Source: Nocardioides terrigena
GTDB taxonomy: Bacteria > Actinomycetota > Actinomycetes > Propionibacteriales > Nocardioidaceae
Length of the DNA: 64,000 nucleotides
Direction of reading: 5' to 3'
NCBI RefSeq assembly: GCF_003047265.1
Contig: NZ_PZYY01000002.1
Coordinates: forward strand, 248,001 to 312,000
The position numbers and the translations under genes are program-made. The notes beneath the pieces are model-generated. The model ran no database searches. It was not told the DNA's origin and saw only the letters and a program-made list of their open reading frames with translations. Shown here one piece after another: positions 1 to 7,879 of this stretch. Positions within the stretch are counted from its first letter, which is position 1. The number at the start of each line of letters is the position of its first letter.

Positions 1-330
1 CTGGCCGGTTTCGTCGAGCCGGGGGAGACCTTCGAGGACGCCGTACGCCGCGAGGTGCTGGAGGAGGTCGGCGTCACCGTGGGCGACGTGACCTACTTCG
101 GCAACCAGCCGTGGCCGCTGCCGGCCAGCCTGATGATCGGCTTCCGCGGGGTCGCGGTCACCACCGACATCGACGTCGACGGGGCCGAGATCGCCGACGC
201 CCGCTGGTTCACCCGCGACGAGCTCCGGGCGGGCTGCGAGTCCGGGGAGGTCCTCATCCCGGCCGGCATCTCGATCTCGTCCTCGCTCATCGAGGACTGG
301 TACGGCGCCCCGCTGCCGGGCGGCTGGTGA
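1..330 (+). CDS. nudC: NAD(+)/NADH pyrophosphatase NudC, C-terminal part
   Basis: The frame is open from base 1 and ends at a TGA at 328-330, giving 109 residues of a protein whose N-terminus lies outside the window. A full Nudix box starts at residue 3 (GFVEPGETFEDAVRREVLEE). It is followed by NQPWPLPASLM, the NudC-specific motif (usually SQPWPFPxSLM) that separates NADH pyrophosphatases from other Nudix hydrolases. The family cleaves NAD(H) to NMN(H) and AMP and removes NAD caps from RNA. The place beside mrx1 and uvrD2 matches the mycobacterial order. Confidence 0.9.
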   Translation: MAGFVEPGETFEDAVRREVLEEVGVTVGDVTYFGNQPWPLPASLMIGFRGVAVTTDIDVDGAEIADARWFTRDELRAGCESGEVLIPAGISISSSLIEDWYGAPLPGGW

Positions 331-348
331 CGCCCGGACCGTCGTGCG

Positions 349-591
349 TCAGGCCAGCGCGGCGAGCTTCTCCTTGACCTGGGCCAGGCTCGGGTTGGTC
401 TGCGCGGAGCCGTCGGCGAAGACCAGGGTCGGGACCGTCTGGTTGCCGTTGTTGGCCTGCTCGACGATCAGCGCCGCGTCGGGCTGCTGCTCGATGTCGA
501 CCACCTCGTAGGCGATGCCCTCCCGGTCGAGCTGGCCGCGGAGCCGGTGGCAGTAGCCGCACCAGGGGGTGCTGTACATCGTGAAGGTCAT
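349..591 (-). CDS. mrx1: Mycoredoxin Mrx1 (glutaredoxin-like)
   Basis: 80 residues with a single thioredoxin-fold domain. The CGYC active site is at residues 11-14 (TPWCGYCHRLR) and the cis-proline segment TVPTLVF is near residue 53. Mycoredoxins are cytosolic enzymes that reduce mycothiol mixed disulfides, taking electrons from mycothiol and mycothione reductase. The length fits the family (about 80-85 residues). It is convergent with nudC and divergent from uvrD2, the same arrangement as Mycobacterium Rv3198A. Its ATG is 78 bp from the uvrD2 start, so the two promoters lie close together. Confidence 0.9.
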   Translation of the reverse strand: MTFTMYSTPWCGYCHRLRGQLDREGIAYEVVDIEQQPDAALIVEQANNGNQTVPTLVFADGSAQTNPSLAQVKEKLAALA

Positions 592-669
592 GGGTGTCGG
601 TCCTGACGTCTAGGGTTTCTCGTGTCCGCCAGAGTCCAACCAACCACGCGCAGGAGTTGTTCCACGCCC

Positions 670-2718
670 ATGCCCGCCCCCACCGACCTGCTCGACGCGC
701 TCGACCCCGAGCAGCGCCGGGTCGCCGAGGCGCTGCGTGGCCCCGTGCGGGTGCTGGCCGGCGCGGGCACGGGCAAGACCCGGGCCATCACCCACCGCAT
801 CGCCTACGGCGTCGCCACCGGGCTCTACGTGCCGACCGAGGTCCTCGCGGTCACCTTCACGACGCGTGCGGCGGGCGAGATGCGCGGTCGGCTGCGCGGG
901 CTCGGCGCCGGGGGAGTCCAGGCCCGCACCTTCCACTCCGCCGCCCTGCGCCAGCTGCGCTACTTCTGGCCGCGCGTCCACGGGCACGACCTGCCCAACC
1001 TCATCGAGTCCAAGATCGGCCTGCTCGCGCAGGCCGCGCGTCGCCAGCGGATCAACGCCGACCAGGCGCTGCTGCGGGACCTGGCCAGCGAGATCGAGTG
1101 GGCCAAGGTCAGCAACGTCGGGCCCGACGACTACGCCCGGGTCGCCCCCGCCCGCAACCGCTCCGTCTCCACCCTCGACCCCGACACCGTGGGGCGGATC
1201 TTCGAGGGCTACGAGGAGGTCAAGCGCGGCCAGGGCCGGATGGACATGGAGGACGTCCTGCTCTTCGCGGCCGGGCTGCTCGCCGAGGAGGAGGCGGTCG
1301 CCGCGCAGGTGCGCCGGCAGTACAAGTGGCTCGTCGTCGACGAGTTCCAGGACGTGTCCCCGCTCCAGTCGGCCCTGCTTGACCTCTGGCTGGGCGGGCG
1401 CGACGAGCTGTGCGTCGTCGGCGACCCCGCGCAGACCATCTACTCCTTCGCCGGGGCCAACGCCGCCTACCTGCGTGAGTTCACCACCAAGTTCCCCGAC
1501 GCCACCTCGATCGAGCTGGTCCGCAACTACCGCTCCACCCCCGAGGTCGTCACCGCCGCCAACCACCTGCTCGCCGGCACGCCGAGCAAGGGCGTCGACC
1601 TGGTCGCGCAGCGGCCGTCCGGCAGCCCGGTGCGCTACACGGCCCACGCCGACGAGGTCGCGGAGGCCGCGGCGGCCGCCGACCGGATCGCCGCGCTGCG
1701 CGCCGCCGGCACCCCGGCCGGCGAGATGGCCGTCCTGTTCCGGATCAACGCCCAGTCCGAGACGTTCGAGGACGCGCTCACCTCACGGGGCGTCCCCTAC
1801 GTCGTCCGCGGTGCCGCCCGCTTCTTCGACCGGGGCGAGGTGCGCCAGGCCGTGACCCTCCTGCGCGGCACCGCCCGCGGTGGCCAGGAGGACGGCACCG
1901 TCCCCGACCTGGTGCGCGCCACCCTGTCGGGGATGGGCTGGTCGGCCGAGGCCCCCGGCACCCGCGGTGAGACCCGCAACCGGTGGGAGTCGCTGCAGGC
2001 GTTGGTCGACCAGTCGACCGAGTTCGTGGTCGAGCAACCGGAGGCCACCCTCGGCGACTTCGTCGACGACCTCGACCGTCGGGCCGCCGAGCAGCACGCG
2101 CCGCTCGCCGACGGAGTCACCCTGGCCACGCTGCACGCGGCGAAGGGCCTGGAGTGGGACGCCGTCTTCCTGTGCGGCCTCCAGGACGGCACCCTGCCGA
2201 TCACCTACGCCGACACCCCGGCCGCCGTGGAGGAGGAGCGGCGGTTGCTCTACGTCGGGATGACCCGGGCCCGTCGCGAGCTGTCGATCTCCTGGGCGCT
2301 CGCGCGCAACCCCGGGGGCCGCGCCACCCGCAAGCCGTCCCGCTTCCTCGACGAGGTGGCCGAGGTCGAGCGGGCGGCCGCGTCCAAGGCGCCCAGCCGG
2401 CGCAACCGCAAGGCCATGCACTGCCGCGAGTGCGGCACCGCCCTCAGCACCCCCGCGGAGAAGAAGCTCGGCCGCTGCGCGGACTGCCCCGCGTCGTACG
2501 ACGAGGCCCTCTTCGAGCGACTGCGCGAGTGGCGCCTCGAGCGGGCCGCGGACGACAAGGTGCCGGCGTTCGTCGTGTTCACCGACGCCACCCTCCAGCT
2601 GATCGCCGAGCACCGGCCCACCGACGAGGGGGCGTTGCGGCGCATCAGCGGGGTGGGTCCGTCCAAGCTCAGCAAGTACGGCGACGACGTCCTCGCGCTC
2701 GTCTCGAAGGAAATCTGA
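670..2718 (+). CDS. uvrD2: ATP-dependent DNA helicase UvrD2 (SF1, HRDC)
   Basis: 682 residues from an ATG at 670; the frame is open further upstream, but MPAPTDLLDALDPEQRR is the usual start of the family. Walker A is AGAGTGKT near residue 30 and the Walker B/motif II is VVDEFQD. SF1 motifs QTIYSFAGA, NYRST, LHAAKGLEWD and VGMTRARREL follow in order. After the motor come a tetracysteine cluster (CRECG and CADCP) and a C-terminal HRDC domain ending in a helix-hairpin segment (RRISGVGPSKLSKYG). This layout is typical of actinobacterial UvrD2, a 3'-5' helicase, rather than UvrD1 or PcrA. Confidence 0.95.
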   Translation: MPAPTDLLDALDPEQRRVAEALRGPVRVLAGAGTGKTRAITHRIAYGVATGLYVPTEVLAVTFTTRAAGEMRGRLRGLGAGGVQARTFHSAALRQLRYFWPRVHGHDLPNLIESKIGLLAQAARRQRINADQALLRDLASEIEWAKVSNVGPDDYARVAPARNRSVSTLDPDTVGRIFEGYEEVKRGQGRMDMEDVLLFAAGLLAEEEAVAAQVRRQYKWLVVDEFQDVSPLQSALLDLWLGGRDELCVVGDPAQTIYSFAGANAAYLREFTTKFPDATSIELVRNYRSTPEVVTAANHLLAGTPSKGVDLVAQRPSGSPVRYTAHADEVAEAAAAADRIAALRAAGTPAGEMAVLFRINAQSETFEDALTSRGVPYVVRGAARFFDRGEVRQAVTLLRGTARGGQEDGTVPDLVRATLSGMGWSAEAPGTRGETRNRWESLQALVDQSTEFVVEQPEATLGDFVDDLDRRAAEQHAPLADGVTLATLHAAKGLEWDAVFLCGLQDGTLPITYADTPAAVEEERRLLYVGMTRARRELSISWALARNPGGRATRKPSRFLDEVAEVERAAASKAPSRRNRKAMHCRECGTALSTPAEKKLGRCADCPASYDEALFERLREWRLERAADDKVPAFVVFTDATLQLIAEHRPTDEGALRRISGVGPSKLSKYGDDVLALVSKEI

Positions 2719-2720
2719 AG

Positions 2721-2767
2721 AAATACCCATTAAATCGTTTGCCCATTACACGGGGCAGGCGTTAGTT
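2721..2767 (+). promoter_or_regulatory. Putative whiB7 promoter with AT-rich WhiB7-type box
   Basis: An A/T-rich run (2721-2737) directly precedes a -35-like TTGCCC at 2739-2744. After a 17-base spacer comes TTAGTT at 2762-2767. WhiB7-dependent promoters carry an AT-rich element immediately upstream of the -35, and whiB7 activates itself, so the fit is good. Transcription would start near 2774, leaving a leader of about 475 bases before whiB7. The assignment is inferred from base pattern alone. Confidence 0.5.
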
Positions 2768-2842
2768 TCTTCTCCAACAGCCCACGCGCTTGCGACCACT
2801 GGCAATGGTCAGCGCCCGACGCCCCGAAGGAGGTGGCACCAG

Positions 2843-3091
2843 ATGGAGATCTACACCAACACCATGACGGCCTCGACGCCGTCCTTCGGCATGCCCGTCG
2901 CTGTTGCCACGTCCCCGCGCTCGGCCGCTCCCTGCCTTCAGCAGGTGAAGTCCGTCGCGACGCCGTGGGCCCACGTGGCCGGCATCGCCGTCATGGACGC
3001 CGTCGACGCCGTTCGCGGCATCGAGCTCGACGCCATCCGCGTCAAGGGAGCATTCCCGGGTCCGACCGCCTGGAGACCACCGATCGTCTGA
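2843..3091 (+). CDS. Upstream ORF (leader peptide) of whiB7
   Basis: 82 codons starting at ATG 2843 behind a strong ribosome binding site (GAAGGAGGT, 2825-2833). The peptide resembles no family I recognise. It sits inside the long leader between the putative whiB7 promoter and the whiB7 start, and its stop is 25 bases before the terminator hairpin at 3117. whiB7 in other actinobacteria is controlled by translation of an upstream ORF that decides between a terminator and an antiterminator, so this ORF is most likely the sensing leader rather than a functional protein. Its last codons (3068-3075) contain the antiterminator strand. Confidence 0.6.
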   Translation: MEIYTNTMTASTPSFGMPVAVATSPRSAAPCLQQVKSVATPWAHVAGIAVMDAVDAVRGIELDAIRVKGAFPGPTAWRPPIV

Positions 3092-3155
3092 CACCAGACG
3101 CACATCGGCAGCCTCCAGGCCGCGGAACCCACACCGGGATCCGCGGCCTTTCTGT
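3068..3155 (+). terminator. whiB7 attenuator: terminator with competing antiterminator
   Basis: Terminator: perfect 10-bp stem AGGCCGCGGA (3117-3126) with TCCGCGGCCT (3140-3149), followed by a T-rich tail (tttctgtttc). Antiterminator: GCCTGGAG (3068-3075), inside the last codons of the upstream ORF, is perfectly complementary to CTCCAGGC (3113-3120), which overlaps the 5' arm of the terminator. A third small hairpin (CGTCTG 3085-3090 with CAGACG 3095-3100) lies between them and spans the uORF stop. A ribosome reaching the uORF stop would cover 3068-3075 and let the terminator form. Stalling earlier would free it. The pairing is read from sequence; the mechanism is inferred from known whiB7 control. 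Confidence 0.7.
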
Positions 3156-3250
3156 TTCTCGCATCAATGGGGGACAGCTGGGCCGGATCCCGCAGAGACA
3201 TGAGTTTCTTCTGCACCAGCGATCAGGTCCACGAGAAGGAGGTGACACAC

Positions 3251-3583
3251 ATGACCATCAGTGTTCTCGACCGCAACCGAGCTGCCGACGCCGCCCACGA
3301 CCTGGGTGACCTGCACGACGCAGCTGCGCAGGTGGACGACGAGCTGCTGCCCTGCCGCACCAACAACGCAGAGCTGTGGTTCGCCGAGTCCCCCACGGAT
3401 GTCGAGCACGCCAAGAGCCTGTGCCAGGGATGCCCTGTCCAGGCGATGTGCCTCGACGGCGCTCTCGAACGGCGCGAGCCGTGGGGCGTCTGGGGCGGCG
3501 AGCTCTTCCTCCAAGGCGTGGTGATCCCGCGCAAGCGCCCCCGCGGCCGACCCCGCAAGAACCAGGACGAGGTCGCCGCCTGA
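3251..3583 (+). CDS. whiB7: WhiB7 transcriptional regulator of antibiotic resistance
   Basis: 110 residues from ATG 3251, behind an AAGGAGGTG ribosome site. The four Fe-S cysteines are present (C at LLPCRTN, then the CQGCPVQAMC cluster), followed by the WhiB turn motif GVWGGE. The C-terminus carries an AT-hook (KRPRGRPRKN), the feature that distinguishes WhiB7 from other WhiB proteins. WhiB7 binds the housekeeping sigma factor and activates intrinsic resistance genes in response to translation-inhibiting antibiotics. The long leader, upstream ORF and attenuator support the call. Confidence 0.93.
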   Translation: MTISVLDRNRAADAAHDLGDLHDAAAQVDDELLPCRTNNAELWFAESPTDVEHAKSLCQGCPVQAMCLDGALERREPWGVWGGELFLQGVVIPRKRPRGRPRKNQDEVAA

Positions 3584-3657
3584 CGGCGGTCCTCACCACT
3601 TCTCAGGCAGGACCTTCGGACATTCACATGACACTTCTCCACAGAGACGGATACGAC

Positions 3658-3822
3658 ATGAACACCATGCAGGAAGACCTGGCGCGCGCACAGATGACCG
3701 CGCGCCTGGGAGAGGCGCAGCAGAACCGGCGTGGCCACCAGCTGGCCCTGGCCCGCCGGATGAGCCGCAAGGCCGAGCAGGCTGCACAGCAGGCGCGTCT
3801 CGCCCTCGCCCGTGCGATCTAG
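3658..3822 (+). CDS. Small basic alanine/arginine-rich protein downstream of whiB7
   Basis: 54 residues from ATG 3658; an in-frame ATG at 3628 would add 10 residues. The sequence is rich in Ala, Gln, Arg and Lys with heptad-like spacing (RRMSRKAEQAAQQ), so it should be largely helical. I recognise no family. It lies 74 bp after whiB7 and before the hairpin at 3858, so it is probably co-transcribed with whiB7. Codon use matches the neighbours. Confidence 0.55.
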   Translation: MNTMQEDLARAQMTARLGEAQQNRRGHQLALARRMSRKAEQAAQQARLALARAI

Positions 3823-3857
3823 GACCAGCCTCGCCCTGATCGCGGGTGATGCAGAGC

Positions 3858-3903
3858 GACAGCCGGCACGAACCCTCCGGGGATCGTGCCGGCTGTCGGC
3901 ATT
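3858..3903 (+). terminator. Rho-independent terminator after the whiB7 operon
   Basis: Perfect 14-bp stem: GACAGCCGGCACGA (3858-3871) pairs with TCGTGCCGGCTGTC (3884-3897), with a 12-base loop and a short T-containing tail (ggcatttctt). It closes the whiB7 unit. Confidence 0.8.
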
Positions 3904-3926
3904 TCTTCTCCAGTAACCTCGAGGGC

Positions 3927-4097
3927 GTGAGCGAGCAGCCGACGACGTGCGACTTCTGCGGCCGGCAGGGGACCGGGGCCGAGACCCTCACCTGGACGAC
4001 GTCGGTGGAGAACGGTCGGCAGCGCACCTACTGCGAGGAGTGCTCCCGCACCCACCTGCGAGCGATCGAGGGCAAGCTCGACAGCGAGTGGTGGTAG
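3927..4097 (+). CDS. Small zinc-ribbon protein (two CxxC pairs)
   Basis: 56 residues from GTG 3927. Two CxxC knuckles, CDFC near residue 8 and CEEC near residue 36, are spaced as in a treble-clef or zinc-ribbon fold. The C-terminus is the charged helix RAIEGKLDSEWW. Very similar short proteins occur at this chromosomal site in related actinobacteria, but their function is not known to me. It converges with the cyclodehydratase-like gene, with one base between them. Confidence 0.75.
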   Translation: MSEQPTTCDFCGRQGTGAETLTWTTSVENGRQRTYCEECSRTHLRAIEGKLDSEWW

Positions 4098-4098
4098 G

Positions 4099-4617
4099 TC
4101 AGACGGCCTCGCCCCACGAGCACCCGCAGTGCGGGTGACGCTGCCACGACCGGGCGTCGGGACGGAGGTCGGTCCCCACGGTGACGGTGGACGACCACGT
4201 CGACGGGGTGCCGCCACCGACCCACGTGGCGACATCGCGGGCCGCCCAGCCCAGCGCCAGCGCCAGCAGCCCCGCGTCCACGCCCGGCCCGGCGGCGAGG
4301 GGTGTCGCGACCGGTCGGTCGGACGGAGTGGGTCCGTCGCGCCAGGCGCGCACGCAGCGCAGGCAGGCGGTCAGCCCGGGGACGACGAACGGTCCGACCC
4401 GGACGGCGTCGGGCACCGCCGCCACCGTCAGGTGCGGCCGGGAGTCCACGACCCACGGATCCGCGCGGCAGCAGTCGTCGGGCAGGTCGGTGACGTGCAG
4501 GACGACCTCGGCACGGGGGTCGTGCCGCAGGCCGGCGGCGGCGGCGAGCGGGGCGACGTACGCGTGCCACGGGTCGATGGTCTCGAGCCGCACGGGCAGC
4601 GGGGACGACAGGCGCAT
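4099..4617 (-). CDS. Cyclodehydratase/ThiF-like zinc protein, short form
   Basis: 172 residues from ATG 4617. It resembles the C-terminal part of actinobacterial proteins annotated as bacteriocin (TOMM) cyclodehydratase-like or E1/ThiF-like. A CLRC pair in the middle and an HPHCGC pair at the C-terminus would bind one zinc. Full proteins of this type are usually clearly longer, and no nucleotide-binding glycine motif is visible, so this is a reduced form without E1-type adenylation. No precursor peptide gene or other TOMM genes lie nearby, so a peptide-modifying role is unlikely. A comparable gene follows whiB7 in mycobacteria. Confidence 0.6.
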   Translation of the reverse strand: MRLSSPLPVRLETIDPWHAYVAPLAAAAGLRHDPRAEVVLHVTDLPDDCCRADPWVVDSRPHLTVAAVPDAVRVGPFVVPGLTACLRCVRAWRDGPTPSDRPVATPLAAGPGVDAGLLALALGWAARDVATWVGGGTPSTWSSTVTVGTDLRPDARSWQRHPHCGCSWGEAV

Positions 4618-4777
4618 GCCGACCACCCTGCACCGACCCGGCCGTGCGCGCACCCGCTCCTCCACAGGGCCGCCGCGGGCGCCGGGGAGGACCCAAGAGC
4701 ACCGGAGACGACGACGGCGCCGCCCCGCAGGGCGACGCCGTCGTACAGCTGCTGGTGGGGTCAGTGACCGGTCCGGG

Positions 4778-4936
4778 TCACGCCTTGCCGAGGATGCGGT
4801 TGAGGTTGGTGCTGCAGACCGGGCAGACGGCCTTGGCCATCCGGGTGCCCTTGTCGTTGACCTTGACCTCGCCCTCCGCCTCGCGCTTCTCCTTGCACTT
4901 CACGCAGTAGAACTCGCCGCTCCAGGTCTCTGCCAT
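4778..4936 (-). CDS. DUF5679 small zinc-ribbon protein
   Basis: 52 residues from ATG 4936 behind an AAGGAGG site. Two CxxC knuckles (CVKC near residue 11, CPVC near residue 38) flank a basic strand with MAKAVCPVC. This matches DUF5679, a small actinobacterial family likely to be a structural zinc ribbon of unknown function. Confidence 0.8.
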   Translation of the reverse strand: MAETWSGEFYCVKCKEKREAEGEVKVNDKGTRMAKAVCPVCSTNLNRILGKA

Positions 4937-5125
4937 GACGGCCTCCTTGACTGTTGATCACGCTGTTGTCGCGCGGGTCGGGTGGGGAAGCCCGTGCGGG
5001 TCCGGGAGCGTGGGGACACCCGGTCCGCCTGTGACACTACCCAAACCGCGCCCCGGCGGCCCGCGACACACCTGCGGCCGGTGACCGGGGGAGCGCGACG
5101 CTCGGCGGTCAGTACCCTTCCGCCC

Positions 5126-5920
5126 ATGGCCGACTACACGCACCTGCGCCTCGACCGCCCCTCCGAGGGCGTCGCCGTGCTGACCCTCGACAACCCCGAC
5201 ATGCGCAACGCGATGAGCGACGAGATGACGTCGTCGTGGGTCCGCGCCATCGACGAGCTGGCCGCGGACCGCTCGCTGCGGGTGGTCGTGGTGACCGGGG
5301 AGGGGTCGGCCTTCTGCTCCGGCGGCAACACGTCGTGGATCTCCAGCGAGCCCGACGCCAGCGTCGACCACCTGCGCCGGAGGATGCTGCCGTTCTACCG
5401 CGCCTGGCTCTCCATCCGGCGCCTCGAGGTGCCGACGATCGCCGCGGTCAACGGCCACGCGATCGGCGCCGGCCTCTGTCTCGCCCTCGCCTGCGACATC
5501 CGGTACGCCGCCCCGGGCGCCAAGCTCGGCGTCCCCTTCGTCAAGCTCGGGATGCACGCCGGCATGGCCGGGACCTACCTGCTGCCCGAGGTGGTGGGCG
5601 CGGCCCATGCCCGGGACCTCCTCCTCACCGGCCGCGTGGTCGAGGCCGACGAGGCGCTGCGCATCGGCCTGGTGTCGCGCGTGATCGATGCGGAGTCCTT
5701 CGACGCCGAGGTGCTCCGGACCGCCGAGGGGATCGCCGCGACGGCGCCGATCGCCACCCGCCTCACCAAGATCGCGCTGACCGACGGTGGGCACGCCGAC
5801 TTCGAGAGCGCCCTGCAGTGGGAGGCGCTGGCCCAGCCGGTGACGCTGGCGACCGAGGACCTCCAGGAGGGCATCCGCGCCAGCCGCGAGAAGCGGCCGC
5901 CGGTGTTCGAGGGGCGCTGA
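5126..5920 (+). CDS. Enoyl-CoA hydratase/isomerase family protein lacking both catalytic Glu
   Basis: 264 residues from ATG 5126, normal length for a crotonase. The oxyanion-hole motifs are present (AFCSGGNTSW and NGHAIGAGLCLALACD). The two hydratase glutamates are not. The position of Glu144 (GGxCELA in mammalian hydratase) is Leu here (GLCLALACD), and that of Glu164 (FGxPE) is Phe (LGVPFVKLG). The protein should bind an acyl-CoA but not hydrate a double bond by the standard mechanism; an isomerase, thioesterase or other crotonase reaction is possible. It stands alone between DUF5679 and the PHP gene. Confidence 0.85.
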   Translation: MADYTHLRLDRPSEGVAVLTLDNPDMRNAMSDEMTSSWVRAIDELAADRSLRVVVVTGEGSAFCSGGNTSWISSEPDASVDHLRRRMLPFYRAWLSIRRLEVPTIAAVNGHAIGAGLCLALACDIRYAAPGAKLGVPFVKLGMHAGMAGTYLLPEVVGAAHARDLLLTGRVVEADEALRIGLVSRVIDAESFDAEVLRTAEGIAATAPIATRLTKIALTDGGHADFESALQWEALAQPVTLATEDLQEGIRASREKRPPVFEGR

Positions 5921-6090
5921 ACCACGACCAAGGGACGGCTGCGCGTGACCGGGCGTCGTACGGGACGAAGAAGAGGCCGCACGGCCGTCCGCTCCACGCC
6001 TGCCTTCCCCAGCGGACGTCTCGCGGGCCGGCTGTGCGACCTCGTCTGGGCGTCACGCTAGGAGGTCGGGACCATGCGGTCAACGCCGTG

Positions 6091-6122
6091 CTGTCCACCC
6101 CTGTGGACAAAGCTGTGGACAA
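6091..6122. promoter_or_regulatory. Pair of DnaA-box-like sites in a 350-bp gap
   Basis: The gap 5921-6270 holds no gene. It has two exact copies of TGTGGACAA (6102-6110 and 6114-6122), the reverse of TTGTCCACA, which is the preferred DnaA box of high-G+C actinomycetes. They are 12 bp apart, and a near match on the other strand (CTGTCCACC) starts at 6091. A partial copy (CTGTGGACG) is near 6245. No dnaA, dnaN or parAB is nearby, so this is not the main origin. Confidence 0.5.
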
Positions 6123-6270
6123 GGTGTGCACGACACGCCACCGGGCTGGGGACGAGCCCCGCGCGCCTCGGGACGAGCCTGTGCGGGACACGCCCGGGCG
6201 GGGCGCGAGCCGGGCGGCTGACCAGCCACAATGGGGGACCAGCGGCTGTGGACGGAAGAAAGGTGGGCGC

Positions 6271-7314
6271 GTGGCGCAGGACTACACGGCAGGACCGGTC
6301 GCCGCGCTGCGCCGGATCGCCTTCCTCATGGAGCGGGGCCGCGAGGAGACCCGGCGGGTGGAGGCGTTCCGCAAGGCGGCCGCGGTGATCCTGCCCCTCG
6401 ACCCCGACGACGTCGCTGCCCGGGCCGCGGCAGGCACGCTCACCGACCTGGCCGGCATCGGGCCCAGCACCGGCACGGTCATCACCGAGGCCGTGCGCGG
6501 CGAGGAGCCCGAGCGCCTGGCCCGTCTCGAGAAGCAGTACGCCGGCCCGCTCGCCCCCGGCGGTCGTGAGGTCCGCGCCGCGCTGCGCGGGGACTGCCAC
6601 TCCCACTCCGACTGGTCCGACGGCGGCTCGCCGATCGAGGAGATGGCGATGACCGCCATGGAGTTGGGGCACGACTACCTCGTGCTCACCGACCACTCGC
6701 CCCGGCTGCGGGTGGCCAACGGGCTCAGTGTCGAGCGCCTGGAGCGCCAGCTGGGCGTGGTGGAGGCGGTCAACGACCACCTCGGCGGTGCCTTCACCCT
6801 GCTCAAGGGCATCGAGGTCGACATCCTCGACGACGGCGCCCTCGACCAGACCGACGAGATGCTCGCGCGCCTGGACGTGCGGGTCGCCAGCGTGCACTCC
6901 AAGCTGCGGATGGACGCCGCACCCATGACCCGGCGGATGCTCGCCGCCGTCGCCAACCCGTTCACCAACGTGCTGGGGCACTGCACCGGCCGCCGGGTCG
7001 AGGGCAACCGGGGGACCCGCCCGCAGAGCGAGTTCGACGCCCGCGCGGTCTTCGAGGCGTGCGTCGAGCACGACGTGGCCGTGGAGATCAACAGTCGCCC
7101 GGAGCGGCGCGACCCGCCCACCCGGCTCCTCGAGCTCGCCCGCGACACCGGCTGCCTGTTCTCCATCGACTCCGACGCCCACGCCCCCGGCCAGCTCGAC
7201 ATGCTCGACTACGGCTGCGAGCGCGCGCAGGAGGCCGGGATCGACCCCGACCGGATCGTCAACACCTGGGGACGCGACCGGCTCCTGGCCTGGGCAGACC
7301 CCTCCGGACGCTAG
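6271..7314 (+). CDS. PHP-domain metal-dependent phosphoesterase with N-terminal HhH (PolX-like)
   Basis: 347 residues from GTG 6271 behind an AAAGGTGG site. Residues 1-100 form the helix-hairpin-helix region of PolX-type proteins (TLTDLAGIGPSTGTVI). The PHP domain follows with its metal motifs: DCHSHSDWSDG, LTDHSP, GIEVDIL, ASVHSK, NVLGHCTGR and IDSDAH. The nucleotidyltransferase domain of true PolX is missing, so this is a nuclease or phosphatase rather than a polymerase. It probably acts in DNA repair or phosphate-ester hydrolysis; the substrate cannot be told from sequence. Confidence 0.85.
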   Translation: MAQDYTAGPVAALRRIAFLMERGREETRRVEAFRKAAAVILPLDPDDVAARAAAGTLTDLAGIGPSTGTVITEAVRGEEPERLARLEKQYAGPLAPGGREVRAALRGDCHSHSDWSDGGSPIEEMAMTAMELGHDYLVLTDHSPRLRVANGLSVERLERQLGVVEAVNDHLGGAFTLLKGIEVDILDDGALDQTDEMLARLDVRVASVHSKLRMDAAPMTRRMLAAVANPFTNVLGHCTGRRVEGNRGTRPQSEFDARAVFEACVEHDVAVEINSRPERRDPPTRLLELARDTGCLFSIDSDAHAPGQLDMLDYGCERAQEAGIDPDRIVNTWGRDRLLAWADPSGR

Positions 7315-7324
7315 CGTGGAGCGC

Positions 7325-7873
7325 GTGAGCACGCCCGAGATCGAGGTACGCCGGTCCGCCCGGCGCCGTCGTACGGTGTCGGCGTACCGCGAGGGCGACC
7401 GCATCGTCGTGCTCATCCCGGCGGCGATGAGCAAGCGTGACGAGAAGCAGTGGGTGGCCGACATGGTCGCCCGCCTCGAGCGCAAGGAGCGGCGCACCCG
7501 GCCCTCCGACGACCAGCTGCTGGCGCGGGCCGTGACCCTCAACGACACCTACTTCGGCGGGCTGGCGACGCCGTCGAGCGTCCGCTGGGTGACCAACCAG
7601 CAGCAGCGGTGGGGGTCCTGCAGTCCCGGGGACCGGTCGATCCGGTTGTCGGAGCGGCTCCAGGGGATGCCGTCGTGGGTAGTCGACTACGTGCTGGTGC
7701 ACGAGCTCGCCCACCTGCTCGAGCACGGCCACGACGAGAAGTTCTGGGCCTGGGTGGACCGCTACCCGCGCTCGGAGCGGGCGCGGGGCTACCTGCTGGG
7801 CTGGTCGGCCGCGGCCAAGGTGGACCCGCCGTCGAGCGAGACCGAGGACGTCGAGGACGACGACGTCGACTGA
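7325..7873 (+). CDS. YgjP-like zinc metallopeptidase (DUF45 family)
   Basis: 182 residues; the GTG at 7325 is chosen over the in-frame GTG at 7316 because VSTPEIEVRRSARR looks like the natural N-terminus. The zincin motif HELAH is in YVLVHELAHLLEHGHDEKFW, with the third ligand in the downstream H-x-H region. It also has the family segment RWGSCSPGDRSIRLS. It is followed by an acidic tail (ETEDVEDDDVD). It begins 10 bp after the PHP gene, so the two are likely co-transcribed. Family members are cytosolic and their substrates are mostly unknown. Confidence 0.88.
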   Translation: MSTPEIEVRRSARRRRTVSAYREGDRIVVLIPAAMSKRDEKQWVADMVARLERKERRTRPSDDQLLARAVTLNDTYFGGLATPSSVRWVTNQQQRWGSCSPGDRSIRLSERLQGMPSWVVDYVLVHELAHLLEHGHDEKFWAWVDRYPRSERARGYLLGWSAAAKVDPPSSETEDVEDDDVD

Positions 7874-7879
7874 CGCGCG

